Assembly (NCBI RefSeq): GCF_000695685.1 | Contig: NZ_JFFR01000033.1 | Location: 62,001 to 126,000 of the forward strand | Length of the DNA: 64,000 nt | Source: Vibrio fortis | GTDB taxonomy: Bacteria > Pseudomonadota > Gammaproteobacteria > Enterobacterales > Vibrionaceae | Reading direction: 5' to 3' | Shown: positions 1 to 7,057 of the stretch, one piece after another | Position numbering within the stretch: the stretch's first letter is position 1 | Layout of the letters: every line of letters starts with the position of its first letter | Notes under the pieces: generated by a model | The model's database searches: none | What the model saw: only the letters and a program-made list of their open reading frames with translations | What the model was told of the DNA's origin: nothing | Translations under genes and position numbers: made by a program

Positions 1-1
1 C

Positions 2-625
2 AATGGCGCAGCCATGCGTGTATCACCAATGGGCTGTTTAGTCCCAACCACCAGCTTGGACACTTTCATTGATCAAGTAGCACTGGCCTCAAGCCCAACA
101 CACAAATCGGATGTTGCGATTGCTGGTGCGGTTGCTATCGCTTGGGCAGTATCGAAAGCAATTGAAGGCCATAGCTGGAATGCGATTAAAGACCAGTTAC
201 CTACGATTGCCAATGCTGCTCAAACTAAGAACGTCACCACATTCAGTGCTTCCATGGGTGCTCGAATTGAACTCGCACTTATGGTGGCTTCTGAGAATAG
301 TGGTATTGAAGAGCGCATGGAGAAGATTTACAACTTAGTCGGCGCTGGCGTGAGCACGATTGAGTCCGTTCCTGCAGCTATTGCAATGGTTGAACTTGCG
401 CAAACTGATCCTAACCGCTGTGCTATCTTGTGTGCCAACCTAGGTGGTGATACCGATACTATCGGAGCAATGGCAACAGCGATCTGTGGTGCGTTGAATG
501 GTATTCAAGCGATTGATACCGAACTCAAGCAACAACTTGATGACGAAAACCAGCTCGATTTTGCTGGCTACGCTGCAACCTTCTTGCGACTAAGAGAAAT
601 TAAGGAGAAAGAGTATGCCTCATAA
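2..625 (+). CDS. ADP-ribosylglycohydrolase family protein (YegU-like), 5' truncated by the window edge
   Basis: This is the C-terminal 207 residues of an ADP-ribosylglycohydrolase-fold hydrolase; the gene begins before base 1, since the reading frame is open into the edge with Asn-Gly-Ala-Ala-Met-Arg. That stretch and the later GGDTDTIGAMA motif (bases about 442-475) are the two metal-binding signatures of the family, which removes ADP-ribose or related N-glycosidic groups. The last 11 bases overlap the PfkB kinase gene, so the two are translationally coupled. Together with the GntR gene at 2989 the order resembles E. coli yegU-yegV-yegW, so a role in nucleoside or N-glycoside catabolism is inferred. 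Family assignment is firm; the substrate is unknown. Confidence 0.88.
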   Translation, partial: NGAAMRVSPMGCLVPTTSLDTFIDQVALASSPTHKSDVAIAGAVAIAWAVSKAIEGHSWNAIKDQLPTIANAAQTKNVTTFSASMGARIELALMVASENSGIEERMEKIYNLVGAGVSTIESVPAAIAMVELAQTDPNRCAILCANLGGDTDTIGAMATAICGALNGIQAIDTELKQQLDDENQLDFAGYAATFLRLREIKEKEYAS

Positions 626-1568
626 CGCACTTATTTCGCTTATTCCAACACTTAAAAACAAGCGTCAACTGTGTTTGATTGGCGCGGCAGTGGTCGACAT
701 CGTAACCGAAACACCCGCCCTGCCAGAGCGTGGAACAGACATAGAACTGACCGAAAAAGGCATCCACGTTGGCGGCTGTGCATTGAATATCGCAATCGCC
801 CTTAAACAACTCGATGTTGAATCAACCAATGCGCTACCGATCGGTCAGGGCCAATGGGCAGACATCATCACAGCATCCATGGCTGAAAAGGGCATTCACA
901 GTAGCCTAAAAGACAGCTCTGGAGACAATGGTTGGTGTCTGGCTCTTGTCGAGCCTGATGGTGAGAGAACCTTCTTGTCGGTAAGTGGCGTAGAGAATAA
1001 CTGGAGTGCTGAAACACTCAATCAACTATCCCTTGAAGATGATGCCATTATCTATCTCTCTGGGTATCAGTTATCTTCAGCATGTGGCGAACAGCTCATC
1101 TCATGGCTTGAAACGCTACCAAGCACTATCGACCTATTCATCGATTTCGGTCCGCGTCTTGGCGACGTGCCTCCAACACTGTTTAAACGACTCATCGCAC
1201 TCAAACCGATTGTGTCATTAAATCGCCAAGAAGCCGAAATACTCGGTATGCAAGAGGTTAATGCCTTTGTAGAGGAGTGGTACCGCAACTACGCCTGCCC
1301 ACTGATTTTACGTATCGATAGTGATGGTGCGCTGTTCGCGACAGCCGAAGGTTATGGCAACGTAGCGCCATTTAGAGCGACAGTCGTCGACACAATCGGT
1401 GCAGGTGACACTCACGCAGGTGGTGTACTTGCAGGGCTAGCCTCTGGTTGGGAACTGGCCGATGCCATTCTACTCGGCAACGCGGTCGCTTCATATGTGG
1501 TGAGCCATGTTGGTGGTGACTGTGCCCCTAACGTCAATCAAATCACCCAATACCTCGAGCAGTATTAA
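615..1568 (+). CDS. PfkB-family carbohydrate/nucleoside kinase (YegV-like)
   Basis: This 317-residue protein has the ribokinase/PfkB fold. The N-terminal GG-C-A-LN-A substrate motif lies at about residues 53-62, and the C-terminal DTIGAGDTHAGG motif, with the catalytic Asp and anion hole, at about residues 257-268. Its length is normal for the family. The ATG at 615 has AAGGAG at 602-607 and overlaps the end of the YegU-like gene by 11 bp. The family phosphorylates sugars or nucleosides using ATP; paired with a glycohydrolase it would phosphorylate the sugar released, or the intact nucleoside. Likely regulated by the GntR protein encoded at 2989 (inference from the yegTUVW arrangement). Confidence 0.85.
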   Translation: MPHNALISLIPTLKNKRQLCLIGAAVVDIVTETPALPERGTDIELTEKGIHVGGCALNIAIALKQLDVESTNALPIGQGQWADIITASMAEKGIHSSLKDSSGDNGWCLALVEPDGERTFLSVSGVENNWSAETLNQLSLEDDAIIYLSGYQLSSACGEQLISWLETLPSTIDLFIDFGPRLGDVPPTLFKRLIALKPIVSLNRQEAEILGMQEVNAFVEEWYRNYACPLILRIDSDGALFATAEGYGNVAPFRATVVDTIGAGDTHAGGVLAGLASGWELADAILLGNAVASYVVSHVGGDCAPNVNQITQYLEQY

Positions 1569-1585
1569 GCCTAAATCCAACTCAC

Positions 1586-1613
1586 AAGGCTCAGTTTCGC
1601 TGAGCCTTTTTTA
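1586..1613 (+). terminator. Rho-independent terminator after the YegV-like gene
   Basis: A 9-bp stem, AAGGCTCAG with CTGAGCCTT, closes a 5-nt loop and runs directly into a T tract. It separates the kinase gene from the MFS gene that starts at 1633, so the transporter is expected to need its own promoter or read-through. Confidence 0.85.
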
Positions 1614-1632
1614 TACCCTTCTGGTCATTAAC

Positions 1633-2853
1633 ATGAACAATAAAGCAAAAAAGATCTTACTCGCTAGCTGCGGGATCAATCTCTGTATTGGTGTGCTCTA
1701 TACATGGAGCGTGTTCAAGAATGCGTTGGTTGAACAAGGCTGGAACAACACCCAAGCCTCAATGCCCTACACTATCACCATCATTACGTTGTCGATTGCC
1801 TTACTCATCGCCGGACGTATTCAGGACAAAATAGGCCCCAAGCGAGTGTTAATGACGGGTACCTTATTTGCTGGCCTTGGCATGGTATTGGCCAGCCTTT
1901 CGTTAACTCCCATCAATCTTAATTTGAGCTTTGGTGTGATCACAGGCGGTGGTATCGGTTTCGCATACGCCTGCCTAAACCCAACGGCAATGAAATGGTT
2001 CCACTCGTCTCAGAAAGGGATGGTCAATGGCCTGCTCGCCACCGCTTTCGGATTGGCAGCTATCTATTTGGCACCACTCACCAGTTATTTAATAGACATT
2101 TATGGCTTGGAACTCAGCCTTAGATATCTCGGTATGGGGCTGATTATAATTGCCTTCCCGTTGGCTTGCTCGATTACCAATCCACCAGCCGACTATCAAG
2201 CGCAAGGAAAAACGGTTCAAAAGAACCAAGCGGTTAGTCAAAACAATTACGCTTGGCGTGAAATGCTCGCTACCAAGCAGTTTTACTTACTGTGGCTGAC
2301 CTATGCGTTTGGAGCAGCAGCGGGTTTAATGATCATCGCTCACATCACCTCTATTGCGGCGCAGCAAGCAAACATCATGCAGGGAGCGTATTTGGTGGTG
2401 ACTCTTTCTATCTTCAATTCGGCGGGCAGGTTTGTCTCTGGTGTACTCAGTGACAGAATTGGTGGTCTCAAAACGCTCGCGATTGCCTTGGCTCTGCAAA
2501 GCATCAATATGCTCGCTTTCAGCCAATTCGTTTCAAGCCAGACACTGATGTTCGGCGCTGCTTTAGCAGGCATCGGTTACGGCACTTTGTTAGCGGTATT
2601 CCCATCGATCATGGCGGATCTCTATGGCTTAAAGAACTTCGGTGCAAACTATGGCGTGCTTTACACAGCATGGGGGATTGGCGGCTTTATCGGCCCAATG
2701 CTCGCGGCTATCTCTGTTGACTGGTATGGCAGCTACACTTTAGCGTTTGGCATTTGCGCGGTGCTCGTCTCTGTTGCTGTAGTTCTCACTTTTCAGGTTA
2801 AGCCGATACTCGCTAACAGCCTTACACCCAAAGCTCTGAATGCAACAGTGTAA
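1633..2853 (+). CDS. OFA-family MFS transporter
   Basis: This inner-membrane major facilitator has about 406 residues and 12 predicted hydrophobic segments. The N-terminal ASCGINLCIGVLYTWSVFKN stretch is typical of the oxalate/formate antiporter (OFA, YhjX-like) family, as are the GGGIGFAYACLNP segment near residue 97 and the GRFVSGVLSDRIGG cytoplasmic loop in the second half. The reading frame is open upstream to 1507, but the ATG at 1633 gives the family's normal N-terminus and the upstream part lies over the terminator. No convincing Shine-Dalgarno is visible. It sits between the YegV-like and YegW-like genes but behind a terminator. The substrate is unknown; a monocarboxylate or small organic acid is the family expectation. 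Confidence 0.85.
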   Translation: MNNKAKKILLASCGINLCIGVLYTWSVFKNALVEQGWNNTQASMPYTITIITLSIALLIAGRIQDKIGPKRVLMTGTLFAGLGMVLASLSLTPINLNLSFGVITGGGIGFAYACLNPTAMKWFHSSQKGMVNGLLATAFGLAAIYLAPLTSYLIDIYGLELSLRYLGMGLIIIAFPLACSITNPPADYQAQGKTVQKNQAVSQNNYAWREMLATKQFYLLWLTYAFGAAAGLMIIAHITSIAAQQANIMQGAYLVVTLSIFNSAGRFVSGVLSDRIGGLKTLAIALALQSINMLAFSQFVSSQTLMFGAALAGIGYGTLLAVFPSIMADLYGLKNFGANYGVLYTAWGIGGFIGPMLAAISVDWYGSYTLAFGICAVLVSVAVVLTFQVKPILANSLTPKALNATV

Positions 2854-2883
2854 TCGGCAACGAGAACATCTCGCTCGCACTCA

Positions 2884-2918
2884 CAATCTAGGGTGAATCC
2901 AGGTTTCACCTTAGATTG
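2884..2918 (+). terminator. Terminator-like hairpin after the OFA transporter gene
   Basis: A 14-bp stem (2884-2897 with 2905-2918, one G-T wobble) surrounds a 7-nt loop and is followed by a T-rich stretch. It lies 30 bp past the transporter stop codon. Confidence 0.75.
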
Positions 2919-2988
2919 TTCATTTCTTTTTCTGCGCTTCGCAAATCAGGTATACTTCTATCAAATATAAAAGCGAAAACAGACCTTT

Positions 2989-3732
2989 ATGAGCACCTAC
3001 CAGCCTTTGCTAACTCTCATTCAAAACCGAATCGAGCAAAAAGATAAATCACCGCTTTACCTAAAGATTGCGGAATCAGTCAAACTGGCGACTGAGCAAA
3101 AACTTCTGAAAGGCGGAGACTTTATTCCAACCGAGCGTGAGTTCAGCGACAGATTGGGCGTATCTCGTATTACGGTAAGAAAAGCACTCGATGTATTGGA
3201 CAAAGAGGGCGTGATAGTTCGTTCGCGCGGCTTAGGCACCATGATCAGTGAAACCGTTGAATACTCAGGTAAAGAAGCGACGGGCTTCTCGCAGCAGGCT
3301 GTTTTAAAAGGCAAAAAACCAGACACTTTGTGGATCAAGAAAGATGTCATTGAGTGTTCGTCAGAGATTGCGAGCAAGCTTTCCATTAAAGAGAATGAAC
3401 AGGTCTTTTTACTTAAGCGCGTTCGTTACATTGACGAGCAAGCCGTCTCGATTGAAGAGTCTTACGTCCCTGCTCACTTGATTAAGAACCCAGATGAGAT
3501 TCAGCTTTCGCTATACGACTATTTCCGTAGCCAAGACATCTCTCCAACGAAAACTCAGAGTCGCGTATCGGCGCAAATGCCAACTCAAGAGTCGCTGGAA
3601 AAGTTGGCGATCGACAATAACGTCCCAGTACTCCTCATCGAGCAGACCGCATACGACAAACAGGGCGTGCCGATCGAGTACAGCATCAACCATTGTCGTG
3701 GTGACATGTACGTATTTGTGAGCGAAGACTAA
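2989..3732 (+). CDS. GntR-family regulator, HutC subfamily (YegW-like)
   Basis: This 247-residue repressor-type protein has an N-terminal winged helix at about residues 20-90 (FIPTEREFSDRLGVSRITVR). A C-terminal UTRA ligand-binding domain occupies about residues 100-245 and ends with the typical IEYSINHCRGDMYVF. Length and layout match HutC/FarR-type regulators, including YegW (248 aa). It is transcribed separately from the kinase and transporter genes, with a terminator on each side. By position it is the likely ligand-responsive regulator of the YegU/YegV pair and perhaps of the MFS gene. I could not pick out a convincing operator palindrome in the short upstream region. Confidence 0.88.
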   Translation: MSTYQPLLTLIQNRIEQKDKSPLYLKIAESVKLATEQKLLKGGDFIPTEREFSDRLGVSRITVRKALDVLDKEGVIVRSRGLGTMISETVEYSGKEATGFSQQAVLKGKKPDTLWIKKDVIECSSEIASKLSIKENEQVFLLKRVRYIDEQAVSIEESYVPAHLIKNPDEIQLSLYDYFRSQDISPTKTQSRVSAQMPTQESLEKLAIDNNVPVLLIEQTAYDKQGVPIEYSINHCRGDMYVFVSED

Positions 3733-3748
3733 CCTAATCCAAAATAAA

Positions 3749-3785
3749 AAAAGGCCCGTGAGACTTAACGAATCACGGGCCTTTT
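3749..3785. terminator. Bidirectional terminator between the gntR-type gene and the chemoreceptor gene
   Basis: A 13-bp perfect stem (3749-3761 with 3773-3785), with A tracts on the left and T tracts on the right, lies between two convergent genes, so it can stop transcription from both sides. Confidence 0.9.
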
Positions 3786-3818
3786 CTTTATCTTGATGCT
3801 CTATGTATCAAGTAATCT

Positions 3819-5798
3819 CTATCGCTTAAACACGTTAGACAACGTTTTCAGTGATGACGCAAGCTCAGCCTGATCACGAGCCGTAACGGCAATCTGAGTG
3901 GCACCTGTGGTTGATTCTGTCGATTTCTGTTCCACAGAGATAACATTCTTGGCGATATCTTGCGTCACAACCGCTTGCTCTTCAGTAGCCGTTGCAATCT
4001 GCTCTGCCATACTGAATATCTCGCCGACCGAATCTGAAATGCTTTGCAGGCTTTGCTCTACATCACGCGAATCTTCCACCGCTTTTTGCGACATTTTTTG
4101 GCTGTTATCAATTACATCAAATGCGCTTTGAACATCGGTTTGCAGGGCTGTTACAAAGCCTTCGATCTCAGCCGTCGACTCTTGAGTGCGCTGCGCCAAT
4201 GTTCTTACTTCATCCGCAACAACCGCAAAACCGCGACCTTGCTCGCCAGCACGAGCCGCCTCAATCGCTGCATTCAATGCTAATAGGTTAGTTTGCTCGG
4301 CGACCGATTTAATCACATCAATAACACTGTTGATGTTGCTGCTACTCTCATTAAGGTGTGCGATCTTATCTGCTAAACCATTAATCTCATTAGCCAGATG
4401 CTCGATTGAGTGGTAAGAATTTTGAACCGTTTCTAATCCAACCTTAGATTGCTGATCAGCCGTTTGCGCTGAAGCCGCCGTTTGCTGAGTCTTATCTGCT
4501 ACCTCGTTAACCGTCGCTGATAGCTCCTCCGTTGCAGTTGCGATTAAACCAATTTGATCTTGTTGCTCGACTAATGCATGAGAATTGTAGTCACAAGTCT
4601 GCGACGTCTCTTCTGCCGCAGAAGCCAGCGACATACTTGAGTGAGACAACTGATCCATCACGTCTTTAAACTTCTCTAAAGTCGAATTCAAAGACGCTGC
4701 AATTTGACCAAGCTCGCTGCTCCCTTCGTATTTAGCACGCACTGTTAGATCATTGCTATCGCGAACACTTGCCATCACCGACGTTAAATTACTGACTCGC
4801 GTTGTTAGGTCTCTCACTACTTTGATACCCACGAACAGAGCAACCAAGGACACAACCGCGAACAGCGCAATACTGAACAACATCTGTGTTTGCGCCTGCT
4901 GAGCTTTATGTTCGGTGAGGTTAATCAATGAATCTGCAAGATGATTTTCTGTCTGTTTCAGTTTAACGATGCGTCCTGTTGATTGAGCAAACCAGTACAC
5001 TGGGTCAGTATCAAACCCACTCATGGTCGATTTAGCGACTTCTCTTAAGCGTTTTACTTCATCAACCGCTTTATCATTAAGTTGCTGCTCAAAGAACGCC
5101 ACATTTTGTGGTGTGCTCAGCTCTCTAAAGTTAGAGAAATAAGTATCTTGCTGCGTCACCAGTGAGATGAATTTCACCAACATGCCATCACCAAACTCAT
5201 CTTTAGAGAAGGTATTGCTCAAAACGGCACGCTCGATACCCGCTCTCTCTTTACCTTGTAGGAAGTTGTAGTAAGCGATGGTCTCACGTGTGATCACCGA
5301 ATCACTGCTTAAATCAGCAATCAAAGACGAAACACTCAATAGCTTAGCGTTAAGCTGGGTGTAATAAGCAAGCGCCTGCCCCAACGGGATAGTTTGTGCA
5401 TCAACCTGACGACGAATGTCTGTTATTTGGTTGAGGCCTTGAGAAATTGTTTGATTAAGTTGTGTGATCTCTGGCAATTCCACATTTTGTGATTGCCAAA
5501 AGTCATTACGAGCAGAACGCTTTTGGTTGGTTAGATTGCGTTGATCGCTAAGCTCTTTGCCAAACTTGGTGCCTTTAGCCCCCAAGAAACCAGCCGTCAT
5601 ACCGCGCTCTTTCTGAAGCTCGTGTACCAGTTCACTGTACACCACAGAAAGGCGAGTTAGTTGATTAAGGGTCTGCATCTCTTGCGATGTGTTGACGCTT
5701 TGCGATATAGCTGAAGCACTGAGCCACAGAAACCCAAGTATGGGTAGAATAAGTAGGGCAAATATTTTTTGCTTGAACGACATGTCCGTTAGTTTCAT
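3819..5798 (-). CDS. Methyl-accepting chemotaxis protein with a NIT sensor domain
   Basis: This 659-residue transmembrane chemoreceptor has a first membrane span at about residues 10-28 and a periplasmic NIT (nitrate/nitrite-sensing-type) helical domain at about 50-290 carrying ELVHELQKERGMTAGFLGAKG-like residues. A second span lies at about 303-322, followed by a HAMP domain. The cytoplasmic signalling tip contains the conserved hairpin around ALNAAIEAARAGEQGRGFAV. It would bind CheW/CheA and bias flagellar rotation. NIT domains are known from nitrate sensors, but many have other ligands, so the stimulus is unknown. It stands alone between convergent and divergent neighbours; no clear flagellar sigma-28 promoter was found. 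Confidence 0.93.
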   Translation of the reverse strand: MKLTDMSFKQKIFALLILPILGFLWLSASAISQSVNTSQEMQTLNQLTRLSVVYSELVHELQKERGMTAGFLGAKGTKFGKELSDQRNLTNQKRSARNDFWQSQNVELPEITQLNQTISQGLNQITDIRRQVDAQTIPLGQALAYYTQLNAKLLSVSSLIADLSSDSVITRETIAYYNFLQGKERAGIERAVLSNTFSKDEFGDGMLVKFISLVTQQDTYFSNFRELSTPQNVAFFEQQLNDKAVDEVKRLREVAKSTMSGFDTDPVYWFAQSTGRIVKLKQTENHLADSLINLTEHKAQQAQTQMLFSIALFAVVSLVALFVGIKVVRDLTTRVSNLTSVMASVRDSNDLTVRAKYEGSSELGQIAASLNSTLEKFKDVMDQLSHSSMSLASAAEETSQTCDYNSHALVEQQDQIGLIATATEELSATVNEVADKTQQTAASAQTADQQSKVGLETVQNSYHSIEHLANEINGLADKIAHLNESSSNINSVIDVIKSVAEQTNLLALNAAIEAARAGEQGRGFAVVADEVRTLAQRTQESTAEIEGFVTALQTDVQSAFDVIDNSQKMSQKAVEDSRDVEQSLQSISDSVGEIFSMAEQIATATEEQAVVTQDIAKNVISVEQKSTESTTGATQIAVTARDQAELASSLKTLSNVFKR

Positions 5799-6069
5799 AA
5801 ACCTTTCCTAGCAGCTGACGAATCTTTATATCCCGACTGTGGCACACTTCTTACTTGGTACACCTTTACCGAGATCATTTAATTATCAAATTAATCAATA
5901 AATGTGCCATCCTGAGATATCACCCGGTCAAAATAACAGCTAAGCTCATAAAACATAGGGCTTTATCTGGTTTCTAGAGGCTCGGCACTACCTAATAAGT
6001 CTATAAGTGACATACAACACAATAAGTATATGCCCAAATAAACAACAAGTTGCATTATATTGGTGCGTG
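5799..6069. other. Noncoding region upstream of the chemoreceptor gene
   Basis: This AT-rich stretch must hold the chemoreceptor promoter on the minus strand. Nothing stronger than scattered AT-rich hexamers can be recognised, and no open frame here looks like a gene. Confidence 0.5.
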
Positions 6070-6097
6070 TTGCGGTGGAGATCCGAATGGGTATAAT
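6070..6097 (+). promoter_or_regulatory. Candidate sigma-70 promoter for the CPXCG protein gene
   Basis: TTGCGG at 6070-6075 and a consensus TATAAT at 6092-6097 are separated by 16 bp. A start near 6104 would exclude the in-frame ATG at 6050 and leave those at 6116 and 6140. Confidence 0.6.
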
Positions 6098-6139
6098 GCG
6101 CCGCTGACAAAATTGATGAACTATAAACGAGGCAAACGT

Positions 6140-6313
6140 ATGAAGTGTCCTTCTTGTGAAGAGCATGTTGGTTGGGACTGGGTTGAAGATGAAGCTATTG
6201 AGCCCAACGAAGAGTTCGAATGCCCAGAGTGCAGCGAAACCTTGATGTACACCATCGATGAAGGCACCTACTACGGTGCAGAACACAAAACCGTCGAAGT
6301 AGTGGATAGCTAA
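6140..6313 (+). CDS. CPXCG motif-containing cysteine-rich small protein
   Basis: This 57-residue protein has two Cys pairs, CPSC at residues 3-6 and CPEC at about 35-38, expected to bind one zinc ion as a small zinc ribbon. Acidic residues dominate the rest. The length matches the conserved gammaproteobacterial CPXCG family, whose function is not known. The ATG at 6140 is chosen because it has GAGG seven bases upstream and places CPSC at the usual distance; the in-frame ATG at 6116 would add eight mostly basic residues and remains possible. The gene lies alone behind its own promoter candidate. Confidence 0.8.
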   Translation: MKCPSCEEHVGWDWVEDEAIEPNEEFECPECSETLMYTIDEGTYYGAEHKTVEVVDS

Positions 6314-6336
6314 TAGCTAATACCACTGCTCTAAAT

Positions 6337-6358
6337 CGTGAGATCCTTTACTCTCACG
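6337..6358 (+). terminator. Weak hairpin after the CPXCG gene
   Basis: CGTGAGA pairs with TCTCACG over an 8-nt loop, 24 bp past the stop codon. There is no T tract, so termination efficiency is doubtful. Confidence 0.4.
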
Positions 6359-6376
6359 CCGACCATGCTTAAAATG

Positions 6377-6392
6377 TTGAACACGTGTTCAA
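6377..6392. promoter_or_regulatory. Perfect 16-bp palindrome, likely TetR-type operator
   Basis: TTGAACACGTGTTCAA is an exact inverted repeat with no spacer, ending 18 bp before the TetR-family ATG. Its size and position fit an autoregulatory operator for that protein (inference). Confidence 0.7.
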
Positions 6393-6410
6393 AGTCTTTA
6401 AGGTTACCCA

Positions 6411-6998
6411 ATGGCAAATACAGCGAAATTCGATAGACAAGAAGTGATCGACAAAGCCACCAATCTCTATTGGGAAAAAGGCTTTCACGCCACGTCAATG
6501 CGTAACCTGCAAGACGTGATCGACATGCGACCAGGTAGCATCTACGCCACCTTCGGTAGTAAAGAGGGTCTGTTTAAAGAGACATTGGCTCGCTATACCG
6601 AATTGGGTAAAACAAACCTAAAGCGTGCTCGTGAAGAAAACAGCTCTCCACTTAAGGCACTAGAGAGTTTTGTTCGACGCGCAGTCGTTGAGTCAAAACA
6701 GAGCGCGCCCAATGGGATGTGTATGCTTTCCAAAACGGTTGCTGAGCTGACCAACGAGCACCAAGAGCTACTGGATGAAGCGAAGAAGTGCCTAGTGGTT
6801 ATGGAAGGTGAGTTTGCCAAACTGGTTGTTGAAGCACAGCAACTTGGTGAAGTAGAGCAGAGCCGTGATGCCAAGCAGCTTGCTCGCCATGTACAGGTAC
6901 AAATCGCAGGCTTGCGTACTTACGCAAAAACTTGTGATGACTTAGATCTGCTCAATACCATGGTTGAAGATATCTTTAAGTACCACCCTTTCAAATAG
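6411..6998 (+). CDS. TetR/AcrR-family transcriptional regulator
   Basis: This 195-residue protein has an N-terminal TetR helix-turn-helix at about residues 10-55: DKATNLYWEKGFHATSM, then the recognition-helix region DMRPGSIYATFGSKEGLF. The helical C-terminal ligand domain resembles the TetR_C_11/YxaF-like group. No target enzyme or pump gene lies next to it on the same strand, so besides its own gene the regulon is unknown. The ATG at 6411 follows GGTTA and is the only sensible start, since the palindrome lies just upstream. The downstream hairpin at 7020-7047 separates it from the convergent PTS gene. Confidence 0.88.
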   Translation: MANTAKFDRQEVIDKATNLYWEKGFHATSMRNLQDVIDMRPGSIYATFGSKEGLFKETLARYTELGKTNLKRAREENSSPLKALESFVRRAVVESKQSAPNGMCMLSKTVAELTNEHQELLDEAKKCLVVMEGEFAKLVVEAQQLGEVEQSRDAKQLARHVQVQIAGLRTYAKTCDDLDLLNTMVEDIFKYHPFK

Positions 6999-7019
6999 AG
7001 TGATTTGATAACGTCGTGG

Positions 7020-7047
7020 GATTGGCTCTAATACCAAAGAGCCAATC
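7020..7047. terminator. Hairpin between the tetR-type gene and the first PTS gene
   Basis: GATTGGCTCT pairs perfectly with AGAGCCAATC over an 8-nt loop between convergent genes. A T tract is lacking on both sides, so the terminator call is moderate. Confidence 0.5.
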
Positions 7048-7057
7048 TGCCAGTCAA

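Noticed and set aside
5799..5900. Possible sigma-28 flagellar promoter for the chemoreceptor gene
   Set aside because: A TAAA box can be found on the minus strand, but no GCCGATAA-like box stands at the right distance.
6050..6139. Longer form of the CPXCG protein starting at 6050
   Set aside because: The start would lie upstream of the strong promoter candidate, and the added residues have no counterpart in the family as I know it.
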